Positions 1-9,663 of a DNA stretch of 64,000 bases are shown in pieces (position 1 is the stretch's first letter; every line of letters begins with the position of its first letter). The stretch is taken from contig NZ_JALLIY010000004.1 in assembly GCF_023242315.1 (NCBI RefSeq), forward strand, positions 248,001 through 312,000, in the 5' to 3' direction. Position numbers and translations under genes: made by a program. The notes under the pieces are model-generated. The model ran no database searches. It was not told where the DNA came from and worked only from the letters and a program-made list of their open reading frames with translations. This stretch comes from Pseudomonas sp. MWU13-2105 (GTDB lineage: Bacteria; Pseudomonadota; Gammaproteobacteria; Pseudomonadales; Pseudomonadaceae).

Positions 1-99
1 CCACAAATAAGATGGCGGCCGATCAGGCGCTGCAAGGCTCACTGGCCCCATCGCCAGCAAGTCGGCTCCAGCAAGGGATCGCGTTCGGCATGGTTGGGA

Positions 100-1047
100 T
101 CAATCGTGGAAAACCATGCTCCGTGTTTCCCCCATCAACAGTGCCTGATTGCGCTCCGTCACATCCCGAATGTAATCCCACAGCAAGGTAATGCGCTTCA
201 ACTTGCGCAAATCCTCCCGGCAGTACATCCAGAACTGCCGGGTGATATTCACTTCATCCGCCAGCACCGGCAGCAACCTCGGGTCCTGGGCCGCGAGGAA
301 GCAGGGCAGGATCGCCAGCGCCCGACCCTGCTGCGCCGCGACGAACTGGGCGATCACGCTGGTGCTGCGTAAATTGGCCGTGGCATTCGGCAGGGCATTG
401 GCCAGGTACAGCAGCTCATTGCTGAACGCCAGATCATCCACATAGCTGACAAATCGATGCCGCCCCAAATCACTGGCACGACGGATTGGCGGGTGCTGGT
501 CCAGATATTCCTGGGTCGCATACAGCTGCAAGCGGTAGTCACACAACTTGCAGCACACATACGGCCCATGCTCCGGGCGCTCCAGTGCAATGACGATATC
601 CGCCTCGCGCTTGGACAGGCTGATGAAGTGCGGCAATGGCAGGATATCGACGGAAATCGCCGGATACGCATCGACGAAATGACTCAGCTGCGGAGTGATG
701 AAAAAGCTGCCGAAACCCTCCGTGCAGCCCATCCGCACATGCCCCGACAGCGCCACGCCTGACCCCGAGACCTGCTCGCAAGCCATGTGCAAGGTGCTTT
801 CAATGGACTCCGCATAGCCCAGCAAACGCTGGCCTTCAGCGGTCAGCACAAAACCATTGGTCCGGGATTTTTCAAAGAGCAAGGTGCCTAGTGCACCCTC
901 CAGTGAGCTGATGCGGCGCGACACCGTGGTGTAGTCCACCGCCAGGCGCTTGGCCGCGGTGCTGGCCTTGCGGGTACGGGCGACCTCGAGGAAAAACTTC
1001 AGGTCGTCCCAGTTCAATGAACCTAAAGACGTGATGTTTTTTTGCAT
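100..1047 (-). CDS. LysR-family transcriptional regulator, divergent from mmsAB
   Basis: The protein has an N-terminal winged helix-turn-helix (about residues 8-65, including DLKFFLEVARTRKAS) followed by a periplasmic-binding-protein-like effector domain, the standard LysR layout; 315 residues is normal for the family. I start at ATG 1047 rather than the upstream ATG at 1089, because the HTH begins about 12 residues after 1047 and the upstream extension is low-complexity and Asn/Lys-rich. It is divergently transcribed from the methylmalonate-semialdehyde dehydrogenase gene, with about 130 bp between the starts, so control of mmsAB is the obvious inference. In P. aeruginosa the known regulator of this operon, MmsR, is an AraC-type protein, so a LysR protein here is a different solution. 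Confidence 0.88.
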   Translation of the reverse strand: MQKNITSLGSLNWDDLKFFLEVARTRKASTAAKRLAVDYTTVSRRISSLEGALGTLLFEKSRTNGFVLTAEGQRLLGYAESIESTLHMACEQVSGSGVALSGHVRMGCTEGFGSFFITPQLSHFVDAYPAISVDILPLPHFISLSKREADIVIALERPEHGPYVCCKLCDYRLQLYATQEYLDQHPPIRRASDLGRHRFVSYVDDLAFSNELLYLANALPNATANLRSTSVIAQFVAAQQGRALAILPCFLAAQDPRLLPVLADEVNITRQFWMYCREDLRKLKRITLLWDYIRDVTERNQALLMGETRSMVFHD

Positions 1048-1178
1048 GTTGGTCCGGTTTTTATGTGCATTCTTATTAGAAGAACGCACATCTATACTCC
1101 AAAAACAGTCCAGTCACCATGCTCGGGCGCTGCCTCGCCCGCTACGGATCCGGCCCCACAATAATTCAGGAGACTTCA

Positions 1179-2702
1179 ATGAACGTTTCTCTCAAGCCCG
1201 ACACCACCCTCAAGACTGCCAAGCTGCTGATCAATGGCGAGTGGGTCGAATCCCAGACCAGTGAATGGCACGACATCGTCAACCCGGCGACCCAGGAAGT
1301 ACTGGCCAAAGTCCCGTTCGCCACCGCCGCTGAAGTCAACGCCGCCATCGACGCCGCGCACCGCGCCTTCCAGACCTGGAAGCTGACCCCCATCGGCGCA
1401 CGCATGCGCATCATGCTCAAGCTGCAAGCGCTGATCCGCGAACACTCCAAGCGCATCGCCGTGGTCCTCAGCGCCGAGCAGGGCAAGACCATTGCCGACG
1501 CCGAAGGCGATATCTTCCGCGGCCTGGAAGTGGTCGAGCACGCCTGCTCCATCGGTACCCTGCAGATGGGCGAGTTCGCCGAGAACGTCGCCGGCGGTGT
1601 CGACACCTACACCCTGCGCCAGCCCATCGGTGTCTGCGCCGGGATCACCCCGTTCAACTTCCCGGCGATGATTCCGCTGTGGATGTTCCCGATGGCAATT
1701 GCCTGCGGCAACACCTTCGTCCTCAAGCCGTCCGAGCAGGACCCGCTGTCGACCCTGCTGCTGGTGGAGCTGGCGCTGGAAGCCGGTGTGCCGCCGGGCG
1801 TGCTGAACGTGGTGCACGGCGGTAAGGACGTGGTGGATGCGCTGTGCACCCACAAGGACATCAAGGCCGTTTCCTTCGTCGGTTCGACCGCCGTCGGTAC
1901 CCATGTCTACGACCTCGCCGGCCGCCACGGCAAGCGCGTGCAGTCGATGATGGGGGCGAAGAACCACGCCGTTGTACTGCCCGATGCCAACCGTGAACAA
2001 ACCCTCAATGCCCTGGTCGGTGCCGGTTTCGGCGCGGCTGGCCAGCGCTGCATGGCTACTTCGGTGGTGGTGCTGGTAGGCGCGGCGAAACAATGGCTGC
2101 CGGACCTCAAGGCCCTGGCGCTGAAACTCAAGGTCAATGCCGGCAGCGAGGCGGGCACCGATGTCGGTCCGCTGATTTCCAAGCGCGCGAAAGAGCGTGT
2201 GTTGAGCCTGATCGAAAGCGGTATCAAGGAAGGCGCCAAGCTGGAGCTGGACGGTCGCGATATCCAGGTGCCGGGCTTCGAGCAGGGCAACTTTGTCGGC
2301 CCGACCCTGTTCTCCGGGGTGACCACCGATATGCAGATCTACACCCAGGAAATCTTCGGCCCGGTGCTGGTGGTGCTGGAAGTCGACACCCTCGATGAGG
2401 CGATTGCCCTGGTCAATGCCAACCCATTCGGCAACGGCACCGGCCTGTTCACCCAGAGCGGCGCCTCGGCGCGCAAGTTCCAGAGCGAAATCGACGTCGG
2501 CCAGGTCGGCATCAATATCCCGATCCCGGTGCCGGTGCCGTTCTTCAGCTTCACCGGTTCGCGTGGTTCCAAGCTCGGCGACCTCGGTCCGTACGGCAAG
2601 CAGGTGGTGCAGTTCTACACTCAGACCAAGACCGTCACCAGTCGCTGGTTCGACGATGACAGTGTCAACCATGGTGTGAACACCACCATCAATCTGCGCT
2701 GA
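1179..2702 (+). CDS. mmsA: Methylmalonate-semialdehyde dehydrogenase (CoA-acylating)
   Basis: This NAD-dependent enzyme converts methylmalonate semialdehyde to propionyl-CoA and CO2 in valine catabolism (and malonate semialdehyde to acetyl-CoA). The 507-residue product is a full-length aldehyde dehydrogenase: the [13 protein letters not shown] segment carries the oxyanion Asn, and the catalytic thiol is Cys291 in GAAGQRCMA, a signature of the CoA-acylating MMSDH class. The start is ATG 1179, preceded by CAGGAG with good spacing; the frame is open upstream to 1119, but that extension does not resemble the family. mmsB follows 14 bp downstream in the same operon. Confidence 0.96.
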   Translation: MNVSLKPDTTLKTAKLLINGEWVESQTSEWHDIVNPATQEVLAKVPFATAAEVNAAIDAAHRAFQTWKLTPIGARMRIMLKLQALIREHSKRIAVVLSAEQGKTIADAEGDIFRGLEVVEHACSIGTLQMGEFAENVAGGVDTYTLRQPIGVCAGITPFNFPAMIPLWMFPMAIACGNTFVLKPSEQDPLSTLLLVELALEAGVPPGVLNVVHGGKDVVDALCTHKDIKAVSFVGSTAVGTHVYDLAGRHGKRVQSMMGAKNHAVVLPDANREQTLNALVGAGFGAAGQRCMATSVVVLVGAAKQWLPDLKALALKLKVNAGSEAGTDVGPLISKRAKERVLSLIESGIKEGAKLELDGRDIQVPGFEQGNFVGPTLFSGVTTDMQIYTQEIFGPVLVVLEVDTLDEAIALVNANPFGNGTGLFTQSGASARKFQSEIDVGQVGINIPIPVPVPFFSFTGSRGSKLGDLGPYGKQVVQFYTQTKTVTSRWFDDDSVNHGVNTTINLR

Positions 2703-2716
2703 GCGAGGAATCTGCC

Positions 2717-3601
2717 ATGAAGATTGCATTTATCGGCTTGGGCAACATGGGCGCGCCGATGGCACGCAACCTGATCAAGGCCGGGCACAGCCTGAACCTG
2801 TTCGACCTGAACAAGAGCGTGCTGGAAGAGCTGGCAGCCCTTGGCGGGACCATCAGCGCATCGCCGAAAGCTGCGGCCCAGGGCAGCGAGCTGGTGATTA
2901 CCATGCTGCCGGCGGCGGCTCATGTGCGCAGCGTCTGGCTGGGTGAAGACGGCGTGCTGGCCGGTATCGGTCGCGGTGTCCCGGCGGTGGATTGCAGCAC
3001 CATCGATCCGCAGACCGCCAAGGATGTCGCGGCGGCGGCGGCCAAGCAGGGCGTGGCGATGGGCGATGCGCCGGTATCCGGTGGGACCGGCGGTGCGGCG
3101 GCCGGGACCCTGACCTTCATGGTCGGTGCTTCGGCGGAGCTGTTCGCCACCCTGCAACCGGTGCTGGCGCAGATGGGCCGCAATATTGTCCATTGCGGCG
3201 AAGTGGGCACCGGGCAGATTGCCAAGATCTGCAACAACCTGCTGCTGGGCATTTCCATGGTCGGGGTCAGCGAAGCCATGGCCCTTGGCGCGGCACTGGG
3301 GATCGACAGCCAGGTGCTGGCCGGGGTGATCAACAGTTCCACCGGGCGTTGCTGGAGTTCGGAAACCTATAACCCCTGGCCGGGGATTGTCGATACGGCG
3401 CCGGCCTCGCGTGGTTATACCGGCGGCTTCGGTGCCGAGTTGATGTTGAAGGATCTGGGGTTGGCCACGGAAGCGGCGCGTCAGGCGCATCAGCCGGTGG
3501 TACTGGGCGCGGTGGCGCAGCAGCTTTACCAGGCGATGAGTTTGCGCGGGGACGGTGGCCTGGATTTTTCGGCGATCATCAATGCCTATCGCAAACCGTA
3601 G
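2717..3601 (+). CDS. mmsB: 3-hydroxyisobutyrate dehydrogenase
   Basis: The enzyme oxidises 3-hydroxyisobutyrate to methylmalonate semialdehyde with NAD+, the step before MmsA in valine breakdown. The N-terminus carries the Rossmann motif GLGNMG at residues 7-12. The substrate-loop signature (APVSGGTGGAAAGTLTFMVG) and the catalytic Lys170 in GQIAKICNNLL are present. At 294 residues it is the usual length. AGCGAGGAAT lies just before ATG 2717, and the gene follows mmsA closely enough to be co-transcribed and probably translationally linked. Confidence 0.96.
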   Translation: MKIAFIGLGNMGAPMARNLIKAGHSLNLFDLNKSVLEELAALGGTISASPKAAAQGSELVITMLPAAAHVRSVWLGEDGVLAGIGRGVPAVDCSTIDPQTAKDVAAAAAKQGVAMGDAPVSGGTGGAAAGTLTFMVGASAELFATLQPVLAQMGRNIVHCGEVGTGQIAKICNNLLLGISMVGVSEAMALGAALGIDSQVLAGVINSSTGRCWSSETYNPWPGIVDTAPASRGYTGGFGAELMLKDLGLATEAARQAHQPVVLGAVAQQLYQAMSLRGDGGLDFSAIINAYRKP

Positions 3602-3654
3602 GTCTGTGGGGGCGGGGATTGGGGGATTGACGAATCGTTGCAGCGCCGCGAAGG

Positions 3655-3735
3655 GAGCACTGCGGTGTATCTGTAAGACCGCAGCCTTCTCTTCGCGGAG
3701 CAGCGGCGATGCGACAAGCTCCGCTCCCACACACC
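3655..3735. repeat. Degenerate REP-like intergenic sequence
   Basis: The 180-bp gap between mmsB and polB contains GACAAGCTCCGCTCCCACAC, which ends like the common Pseudomonas REP consensus, with imperfect dyads around ctcttcgcggag. I see no promoter or gene in it. The call rests on resemblance only. Confidence 0.4.
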
Positions 3736-3782
3736 TGGCCGCCCAGGGCGCGTAGAATCATCCCCCTGAAAATGCTTTCGAG

Positions 3783-6155
3783 GTGCGGGTGGTGGATCTA
3801 CAGCAGGGTTTTGTCCTGACCCGGCATTGGCGCGACACCCCCACGGGCACGCAGGTCGAATTCTGGCTGGCCACCGACAACGGTCCCCGGCATGTCCGGC
3901 TACCGCCGCAATCCTCCGTCGCCTTCATTCCCGTCGCCCATCGCCAGCGTGCCGAAGCCTTGCTGCGCGGTGAACGCGGGGTCGAACTGCGTCCCCTGGA
4001 ACTGTTGGACTTTCACCACCGTCCCATCCTCGGTCTGTACTGCCAGCAACACCGGCAACTGATGAATATCGAAAAGCTGCTGCGCAAGGGCGGCGTCGAT
4101 GTCTACGAAGCCGATATCCGCCCGCCCGAGCGTTACCTGATGGAGCGCTTTATCACCGCGCCGGTCCAGTTCGGCGGCACGGCCAATGCCGCCGGCCCGC
4201 TGCTCGATACCCAGATGAAACCGGCGCCGGACTATCGGCCGCGCTTGAAGCTGGTGTCGCTGGACATCGAGACCACCATGCAGGGCGAGCTGTATTCCAT
4301 CGCCCTGGAAGGCTGCGGCGAGCGCCAGGTGTACATGCTCGGGCCGGCCAACGGCGACGCCTCGCAGGTGGACTTCAAGTTCGACTACCGCGACAGCCGT
4401 GCCGGCTTGCTCGAAGCCCTGAACGACTGGCTGGCCCTGCACGACCCCGACGCGATCATCGGCTGGAACCTGGTGCAGTTCGACCTGCGCGTACTGCACG
4501 AACACGCCGAGCTCCTGAAGGTGCCGCTGCGCCTCGGCCGCGGCGGTGACGTCATGGGCTGGCGCGACAACGGCGCGCGCAACACCCACTACTTCGCCGC
4601 CGCCGCCGGGCGCCTGATCATTGATGGCATCGAGGCCCTGCGCTCGGCCACCTGGAGCTTTCCGTCCTTCAGCCTCGAATACGTGGCGCAGCACCTGCTC
4701 GGTGAAGGCAAATCGATCGACAACCCCTACCAGCGCATGGACGAGATCGACCGCATGTTCGCCGAGGACAAGCCGGCCCTGGCGCGCTACAACCTCAAGG
4801 ACTGTGAGCTGGTGACACGGATCTTCGACAAGACCCAGTTGCTGACCTTCTTGCTCGAACGCGCCACGGTCACCGGCCTGCCCACTGACCGCAGCGGCGG
4901 TTCGGTCGCGGCGTTCACCCATCTCTATTTGCCATTGATGCATCGCCAGGGTTTCGTCGCGCCGAACCTGGGCGAGCGCACCCCCGAAGCCAGCCCCGGC
5001 GGTTTTGTAATGGACTCGCGGCCCGGCCTCTACGAGTCGGTGTTGGTGCTCGATTACAAAAGCCTCTATCCGTCGATCATCCGCACTTTCCTGATCGACC
5101 CGGTCGGACTGGTGGAAGGCTTGCGCCATCCCGACGACAGTGACTCGGTGGCCGGCTTTCGCGGCGCGCGTTTCTCGCGTACGCGGCATTGCCTGCCGGC
5201 CATTGTCGAGAGCGTCTGGCAGGGCCGCGAGGCGGCCAAGCGCGAGCGCAATGCGCCGCTGTCCCAGGCCCTGAAGATCATCATGAACGCCTTCTACGGC
5301 GTGCTCGGCTCCAGCGGCTGCCGTTTCTTCGATACGCGCCTGGCGTCCTCCATCACCCTGCGCGGCCACGAGATCATGCGGCGGACCCGGCAGTTGATCG
5401 AGGCCCAGGGCTACGCGGTGATCTATGGCGACACCGACTCCACCTTCGTCTGGCTCAAGGGCGCCCACGGCGAAGAGGATGCCGCGCAGATCGGCCGCGG
5501 CCTGGTGGCCCAGGTCAACCAATGGTGGCGCGAACATCTGCTGCAGGAACTCGGGCTGAACAGCGCCCTGGAGCTACAGTTCGAGACCCATTTCAGCCGC
5601 TTCCTGATGCCGACCATCCGGGGGGCCGAGGAGGGCAGCAAGAAACGTTATGCCGGGTTGGTGACCCGGGCCGATGGTAGCCGGGAGATGATCTACAAGG
5701 GCCTGGAAACCGTGCGTAGCGACTGGTCGCCACTGGCCCAGGAGTTCCAGCAGGAGCTGTACCGGCGGATCTTCGACCGGGTGCCCTATCAGGACTATGT
5801 GCGCGACTATGTGCGTCGGACCTTGGCCGGTGAGCTGGACGACCGGCTGGTCTACCGCAAGCGCCTGCGCCGTCAGTTGGGCGACTACCAGCGCAACGTG
5901 CCGCCCCATGTGCGGGCCGCGCGCCTGGCCGATGAATACAACGATGCCCAGGCTCGGCCCCGGCAGTACCAGAACGGTGGCTGGATCAGCTACGTGATCA
6001 CCCTGGCCGGCCCCGAGCCGCTGGAGATACGCCGCGCGCCGATCGACTACGACCACTACATCACCCGGCAGCTACAGCCGGTGGCGGACGCGATCCTGCC
6101 CTTTGTCCAGGATGATTTCAGCACCCTGATCGGCGGGCAGTTGGGGTTGTTCTGA
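3783..6155 (+). CDS. polB: DNA polymerase II (family B)
   Basis: This is a family B DNA polymerase acting in replication restart and translesion synthesis. It has an N-terminal PolII domain, a DEDDy 3'-5' exonuclease whose ExoI motif is SLDIET (Asp161, Glu163), and a polymerase domain with motif [14 protein letters not shown] (Asp424), motif [14 protein letters not shown] and motif C YGDTDST (Asp550, Asp552). At 790 residues it matches bacterial Pol II. The exact start is uncertain: GTG codons at 3783, 3789 and 3792 all lie just before DLQQGF, and none has a strong ribosome site. E. coli polB is SOS-induced, but I find no LexA box upstream. It is monocistronic. Confidence 0.96.
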   Translation: MRVVDLQQGFVLTRHWRDTPTGTQVEFWLATDNGPRHVRLPPQSSVAFIPVAHRQRAEALLRGERGVELRPLELLDFHHRPILGLYCQQHRQLMNIEKLLRKGGVDVYEADIRPPERYLMERFITAPVQFGGTANAAGPLLDTQMKPAPDYRPRLKLVSLDIETTMQGELYSIALEGCGERQVYMLGPANGDASQVDFKFDYRDSRAGLLEALNDWLALHDPDAIIGWNLVQFDLRVLHEHAELLKVPLRLGRGGDVMGWRDNGARNTHYFAAAAGRLIIDGIEALRSATWSFPSFSLEYVAQHLLGEGKSIDNPYQRMDEIDRMFAEDKPALARYNLKDCELVTRIFDKTQLLTFLLERATVTGLPTDRSGGSVAAFTHLYLPLMHRQGFVAPNLGERTPEASPGGFVMDSRPGLYESVLVLDYKSLYPSIIRTFLIDPVGLVEGLRHPDDSDSVAGFRGARFSRTRHCLPAIVESVWQGREAAKRERNAPLSQALKIIMNAFYGVLGSSGCRFFDTRLASSITLRGHEIMRRTRQLIEAQGYAVIYGDTDSTFVWLKGAHGEEDAAQIGRGLVAQVNQWWREHLLQELGLNSALELQFETHFSRFLMPTIRGAEEGSKKRYAGLVTRADGSREMIYKGLETVRSDWSPLAQEFQQELYRRIFDRVPYQDYVRDYVRRTLAGELDDRLVYRKRLRRQLGDYQRNVPPHVRAARLADEYNDAQARPRQYQNGGWISYVITLAGPEPLEIRRAPIDYDHYITRQLQPVADAILPFVQDDFSTLIGGQLGLF

Positions 6156-6188
6156 ACCTCGCCCCGGGGTGAATTTCAGAGCCGGCAG

Positions 6189-6203
6189 GCACCAGATTGG
6201 CGC
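6189..6203 (+). promoter_or_regulatory. Candidate NtrC-type enhancer site
   Basis: GCACC-AGATT-GGCGC matches the NtrC consensus GCACC-N5-GGTGC with one mismatch. It lies about 290 bp upstream of the sigma-54-like promoter at 6479 and is followed by a second small dyad, GGTGACTGCACC. It is a sequence match only. Confidence 0.4.
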
Positions 6204-6477
6204 GGTGACTGCACCGCTCTCGCGCCTTGCTGTCACAAACCGCCTCCCCGAGTATCGCTCAAATGATCTTCAGTATGATTTCGCGCCGAAAAAGAGGCTG
6301 AAATACTCGTGCTCGGAAAATAAGCGTCTACGCTGAGCGATCACTATAAAGAACAATTTGTATCGATCGATGTATCCATTTTCAAGCGTTTAGCCGCGCC
6401 AATCGAAAAATCTCCAAGTGACACAGCCCCTTCAGGAGCCGATCTGCGAGCAGCAATCAGACGCTTCATGGTTTTTC

Positions 6478-6493
6478 TGGCGCGCATTTTGCT
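6478..6493 (+). promoter_or_regulatory. Probable sigma-54 (-24/-12) promoter for the NCS1 permease
   Basis: TGGCGCGCATTTTGCT has the invariant GG at 6479-6480 and GC at 6491-6492 with the required 10-nt gap, close to the TGGCACG-N4-TTGC consensus. It lies about 100 bp before the permease start. The rest of the 437-bp gap after polB holds no gene. Confidence 0.55.
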
Positions 6494-6592
6494 GAAGTGT
6501 GTTTATAGAACTTGCGGTTGTGACCAATCTCACGCGCACATGTATTCAAAACAACGCCAATCAGAATGCGGAAAATCATGGGAGTCAGCCCG

Positions 6593-8071
6593 ATGTCTAT
6601 CGATGCAAACCAGGTCCCGGTGGTCGTCATCACCGGCGCCCACGCCCAGCTCTATAACCAGGATCTCGCGCCCACGTCGGCGCAGGGGCGCACCTGGGGG
6701 ACGTTCAGCCTGTTCTCGATGTGGATGTCCGACGTGCACTCGGTCGGCGGTTATACCTTTGCCGCCAGCCTGTTCTTTCTCGGGCTGACGGGCTGGCAGG
6801 TGTTGCTCTCGATGATCGTCGGGATCACCATCGTCTACTTCCTGATGAACCTGATCGGCAGGCCGTCGCAAAAGTACGGTATTCCGTTTCCAGTGGTCGC
6901 GCGCATGTCCTTCGGTGTCCGCGGCGCCAATCTCGCCGCGGTGGTGCGCGGCATCGTGGGTATCGTCTGGTACGGCGTGCAGACCTATTTCGCCTCCAAG
7001 GCGGTGCAGGTGCTGGTGATCGCGGTACTGCCCTGGGCGGCGGACTTCACCCACAACAGCCTGCTGGGGCTGTCCACGCTGGGCTGGATCAGTTTCACCT
7101 TCATGTGGTTCTTTCAGTTGCTGATCTTCCTCGCCGGGATGGAGACGATTCGCAAATTCATCGATTTCTGCGGCCCGGTGGTCTATCTGGTGATGTTCGC
7201 GCTGGCCGGCTGGATGATCTCCAAGACCGGTCTGGAGAGCTTCTCTATGCAGTTCTCCGACAAGCACTTCACGGGCCTGGAGTCGATCGGCCTGATGGCC
7301 AGCGCGGCGATGCTGATCGTCGCCTACTTCGCCGCGTTGCTGCTGAACTTCGGCGATTTTTCCCGTTTCGCCAAGACTGAAGCGGTGATGAAAAAGGGCA
7401 ACTTCTGGGGCCTGCCGGTGAACTTCATCGTCTTTGCGATCATCACGGTGATTGTCACGGGCGGTTCGATGAAGGTGTTCGGCGAGGCGATCATGGATCC
7501 GGTGCTGATTGTCGAGAAAATCAATAACCCGCTGGTCTCGATCATCGGCGCGCTGACCTTCATCGTCGCGACCATGGGCATCAATATCGTGGCGAACTTC
7601 GTCTCTCCGGCCTATGACATCGCCAATCTGGCGCCGCAGAAAATCAACTTCAAGCTGGGTGGCCTGATCACCTCGATCCTCTCGGTGCTGGTCTGCCCCT
7701 GGCTGTTCGTCTCGAGTCCCCAGGCGATCACGATATTCGTGAGTATCTTCGGGGCGGTGCTGGGGCCGATGTTCGGCATCATGGTCGCCGACTACTATCG
7801 GGTGAAACGCCAGGTCATCAAGCTGGAGGACCTGTACAGCCTGGCGCCGGATGGCTCGCTGTATTTCGAGGGCGGCTGGAACAGCAAGGCCTTGTTCGCG
7901 CTGATCGTGTCGGGAAGCCTGTCGATCGGCTTGGCGTTGCTGGGCGCGTTCGGGTTGATTTTCAATGTCGGTGACTGGGGATGGCTGATCGGTGCCGGCA
8001 GTGCAGCGCTTATCTATGTGGCGGCCAATCGCAGGGGGATGGCCGTTTCAGCGCTTGGCGAAACAGTCTAG
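6593..8071 (+). CDS. NCS1-family nucleobase:cation symporter
   Basis: This is an inner-membrane permease of the cytosine/purines, uracil, thiamine, allantoin (NCS1) family. About twelve hydrophobic helices are visible. The N-terminal NQDLAP...TWGTFSLFSMWM block (TM1 substrate/sodium site region) and the ADYYRVKR element near the C-terminal third are family hallmarks. Residues alone do not decide whether the substrate is allantoin, hydantoin, uracil or another base. The ATG at 6593 has GGGAG 8 nt upstream and is preferred over 6566. The upstream sigma-54 promoter and NtrC-like box suggest induction under nitrogen limitation. A cupin gene converges on it, with a LysR gene behind. Confidence 0.9.
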   Translation: MSIDANQVPVVVITGAHAQLYNQDLAPTSAQGRTWGTFSLFSMWMSDVHSVGGYTFAASLFFLGLTGWQVLLSMIVGITIVYFLMNLIGRPSQKYGIPFPVVARMSFGVRGANLAAVVRGIVGIVWYGVQTYFASKAVQVLVIAVLPWAADFTHNSLLGLSTLGWISFTFMWFFQLLIFLAGMETIRKFIDFCGPVVYLVMFALAGWMISKTGLESFSMQFSDKHFTGLESIGLMASAAMLIVAYFAALLLNFGDFSRFAKTEAVMKKGNFWGLPVNFIVFAIITVIVTGGSMKVFGEAIMDPVLIVEKINNPLVSIIGALTFIVATMGINIVANFVSPAYDIANLAPQKINFKLGGLITSILSVLVCPWLFVSSPQAITIFVSIFGAVLGPMFGIMVADYYRVKRQVIKLEDLYSLAPDGSLYFEGGWNSKALFALIVSGSLSIGLALLGAFGLIFNVGDWGWLIGAGSAALIYVAANRRGMAVSALGETV

Positions 8072-8150
8072 AGGGGAGGCCGAAGCTGAGTGAAACGACG
8101 TGACAGGGTCATCCGTCGTTTCACCAGCGCTCTGTTGCGGTGTCGCGGAA

Positions 8151-8498
8151 TCAGGCGAAGACGAAGTACTTGCGCACGGTTTCCACGACTTCCCAGGTGC
8201 CTTTCATCCCGGGCTCGATCACGAAGATATCGCCGGCCCGCAGGTGGATCGGCGCCAGGCCGTCCGGGGTGATGATGCAGTAGCCTTCCTGGAAGTGGCA
8301 GTACTCCCACTTCACATACTCGACCCGCCATTTGCCCGGGGTGCAGATCCAGGTACCCATGATCTTGCTGCCGTCTTCGCTGGTGTAGGCGTTGAGGTTG
8401 ACGGTGTGCGGGTCGCCCGCCAGTTTTTCCCATTTGCAGGCATCGAGGACCGGCAACGGGTGGGTGTCGCGCAGAACGGTGATCGGTGGATTGGACAT
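8151..8498 (-). CDS. Cupin-fold protein (DUF861/EutQ-like)
   Basis: This 115-residue protein is a single cupin domain. The GTWICTPGKWRVEYVKWEYCHFQEG strip followed by PDGLAPIHLRAGDIFVIEPG corresponds to cupin motifs 1 and 2 of the DUF861 subgroup, which often has few metal ligands. The enzymatic role is unknown. It faces the NCS1 permease (convergent, about 80 bp apart) and lies directly downstream of a LysR gene on the same strand, suggesting a small nitrogen-compound catabolic or sensing unit. That link is inferred from position only. Confidence 0.82.
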   Translation of the reverse strand: MSNPPITVLRDTHPLPVLDACKWEKLAGDPHTVNLNAYTSEDGSKIMGTWICTPGKWRVEYVKWEYCHFQEGYCIITPDGLAPIHLRAGDIFVIEPGMKGTWEVVETVRKYFVFA

Positions 8499-8537
8499 GC
8501 TGGGCTCCGGGCGCAGGTTCGTGAGGAAGCCTGCACC

Positions 8538-9470
8538 CTAGCGGTCGTCGGCAGCGGGCAGTTGTCCAGGTTCGACATCGACCTGCCCATGAGCGCATAA
8601 AGCGTCGAGCAAGGCGCGGGCGTAACCCGGCAGGTGTTCGAACGAACGGGCGCACAGCAGCAGTTTGCGTCGGGCCCAGGGCTCGGGCAGTGGACGGCTG
8701 ACCAGGTCCGCCGTAACCGGCCAACGCTCCAGGGTCGCCTGGGGCACGATGCCCGGACCGACACCGCGCGCGACCATGCGCAACACCCCGTCAAAACCAT
8801 CGGCGCGCACCCGCAGTTGCAGGCGCATCCCCAGGTGCAAGGCCTGCTCTTCCAGATATACCGCAAGGGCGCTGCTGGCGGGCAGGCCGATCTGTTCATG
8901 GCGCAGGGTATCGCTGAAGCGCACGAGCGGCTGCTGCGCCAAGGGGTGGGCGCGGGGAATCGCCACCAGCAGCGGATCGTCGCAAAAGGGCCGGGTCTGC
9001 AAGTCCTGGGTGTCCACCGCGTCGGAGACGATGCCGAGCTCCGCCGCGCCCTGGCGGATGGCGTGGACAATGCGCAGGCTGGGCAGCTCCTGCAAGTCTA
9101 TGTCGATTTGCGGGTGGCTGTGCAGGAAGTCGGCGAGCCGTTCCGGCAGGTATTCGCTGATCGCCGCGCTGTTGCCCAGCAGGCGGACCTGGCCTTTTAC
9201 ACCCTGGGCGTATTCGGCCAGGTCCTGGCGCAGGCGTTCGGCCTGTTGCAGCATCAGCCGGGCATGCCGGGCCAAGGCGTTGCCGGCGGGCGTGGGGCTG
9301 ACGCCACGGCGACCGCGCAGGAAAAACGCTGTGCCGAGTGAGGTTTCCAGGGCCCGTATCCGCGCACTGGCGGCCGGCAGCGACAAGTGGCTGCGCGCCG
9401 CGCCGGCGGTGATATTGCCCGCGTCGAGGATATTCAGGTACAGCCGGAGGTCGATCAGGTCGAAGTGCAT
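8538..9470 (-). CDS. LysR-family transcriptional regulator
   Basis: This is a standard LysR protein of about 310 residues, with an N-terminal HTH (MHFDLIDLRLYLNILDAGNI...AARSHLSLPAASARI) and an effector-binding domain. I place the start at ATG 9470; the frame is open up to 9548, but the extra 26 residues are unlike the family. The target is not evident. Candidates are the cupin gene downstream on the same strand (39 bp apart) and the divergently transcribed TauE/SafE permease, about 190 bp away. Confidence 0.88.
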   Translation of the reverse strand: MHFDLIDLRLYLNILDAGNITAGAARSHLSLPAASARIRALETSLGTAFFLRGRRGVSPTPAGNALARHARLMLQQAERLRQDLAEYAQGVKGQVRLLGNSAAISEYLPERLADFLHSHPQIDIDLQELPSLRIVHAIRQGAAELGIVSDAVDTQDLQTRPFCDDPLLVAIPRAHPLAQQPLVRFSDTLRHEQIGLPASSALAVYLEEQALHLGMRLQLRVRADGFDGVLRMVARGVGPGIVPQATLERWPVTADLVSRPLPEPWARRKLLLCARSFEHLPGYARALLDALCAHGQVDVEPGQLPAADDR

Positions 9471-9663
9471 GTTGATACGCTCGATTCGGTGCGCCGCGCC
9501 CCCTGTAGCCTGCTTGCTGGCGATGGCGGCCGTAAGGGCGAGACTCAAGGGCCCAGTGCCGGAAAACCGGCTCCTGCAGGTTGAATCTGTCTCTCGTTAT
9601 TCAAGAGGCTAGCTCAACGTATGACAGATTTTCAAACCCGTTGCCCGGGTCCAGTCTGTCTGT

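Noticed and set aside
1176..2729. Long minus-strand open frame opposite mmsA
   Set aside because: It is antisense to a clear enzyme gene and arises from high GC at third positions; the translation is His/Gly/Arg-rich without domain patterns.
3900..5537. 545-codon minus-strand open frame opposite polB
   Set aside because: All DNA polymerase motifs lie on the plus strand; the antisense product has shadow-type composition.
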